Shown here: positions 57,940 through 58,012 of the stretch, piece by piece
Layout of the letters: the number at the start of each line of letters is the position of its first letter
How positions within the stretch are numbered: the first letter of the stretch is position 1
Assembly: GCA_016926475.1 (NCBI GenBank)
Contig: JAFGON010000071.1
Location: forward strand, 1 to 58,012
Reading direction: 5' to 3'
DNA from: a candidate division WOR-3 bacterium
Lineage (GTDB): Bacteria; SDB-A
DNA: 58,012 nucleotides
Position numbers and translations under genes: made by a program
The notes under the pieces: model-generated
What the model was told of the DNA's origin: nothing
The model's input: the letters and a program-made list of their open reading frames with translations, nothing else
Databases searched by the model: none

Positions 57940-58012
57940 TTATTGATGTTGATATTTTTCCGCGGCTTTCAGCTCGATCTCTAGCATTCTTTTTTTAAAC
58001 TCTACGTATGGG
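57940..58012 (-). CDS. 3' end of an unidentified protein (partial)
   Basis: A minus-strand frame enters from the window edge and ends at TAA 57942-57940. It gives 23 residues (YVEFKKRMLEIELKAAEKYQ and two more after it), an amphipathic, helical C terminus. The next gene's start is 12 bases beyond, so they are probably in one operon. Too short to identify. Confidence 0.45.
   Translation of the reverse strand, partial: PYVEFKKRMLEIELKAAEKYQHQ

Overview
The window is a dense, almost fully coding stretch of a Gram-negative bacterial chromosome with moderately low GC (about 40% by eye). The diderm envelope is shown by an LptE-like lipoprotein, Lnt, lipobox signal peptides, an outer-membrane beta-barrel and an ExbB/ExbD/TonB-like set. 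Two secreted proteins end in FlgD-Ig-like sorting-type domains, and there is a 31-residue COX24/mS38-like ribosomal protein, a K+-dependent-type membrane pyrophosphatase, an archaeal-type PheRS and an Fe-S type PurF. Together these point to an uncultured, probably anaerobic lineage of the FCB superphylum (WOR-3/TA06/Cloacimonadota-like). The exact phylum is inference. I see no insertion sequence, prophage or CRISPR array.

Layout. 1-502: end of an unknown gene and a small zinc-ribbon protein. 477-11171 (minus): one long envelope operon: promoter, beta-barrel protein, two TPR proteins, small membrane protein, ExbB, two ExbDs (one with Asn in place of the channel Asp), an FHA/AgmX-TonB protein and a GHL10-like protein. 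11227-15424 (minus): LysM-NlpC/P60 hydrolase, asparaginase, a REC-PATAN-pseudo-GTPase regulator and a DUF58 protein. 15443-18489 (plus): ABC exporter pair and YigZ. 18482-25516: thioesterase, LptE, HU, COX24-like peptide, tRNA-Arg, then an ArnD-like deacetylase / B12-radical SAM / DUF2723 cassette and a histidine kinase. 25511-31222: lamin-tail protein, small conserved protein, dihydrolipoyl dehydrogenase, Lnt and L,D-transpeptidase. 31224-35523 (plus): alanine racemase, an unknown protein, pyrophosphatase and a bidirectional terminator. 35543-39909: lipoprotein, YajC, Fmt, PurF, TIM-barrel protein. 39887-43177 (minus): LipA, a FlgD-Ig protein abutting tRNA-Thr, an M15-like peptidase. 43209-48566 (plus): ProS, archaeal-type PheS/PheT, OsmC. 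48600-51026: two metallo-beta-lactamase-fold proteins and a membrane class III cyclase. 51065-54127: DtxR-type regulator, FeoA, FeoB. 54325-58012 (minus): tRNA-Ala, two ABC-2 ATPase/permease pairs and the end of an unknown gene.

Two themes stand out. First, translation initiation is unusual. At least six genes have a sigma70-like promoter placed so that the start codon lies at or within a few bases of the transcription start and have no Shine-Dalgarno. Two more coding regions begin 2-7 bases after a tRNA 3' end, so tRNA processing would itself create a leaderless mRNA. Other genes keep strong GGAGG sites, and Lnt and one ABC ATPase appear to need non-canonical (AUA/AUU, CUG/AUU) starts. Second, several envelope gene sets (the ExbD-Asn/AgmX/TPR operon and the ArnD/B12-rSAM/DUF2723 cassette) look coherent but match no pathway I know.
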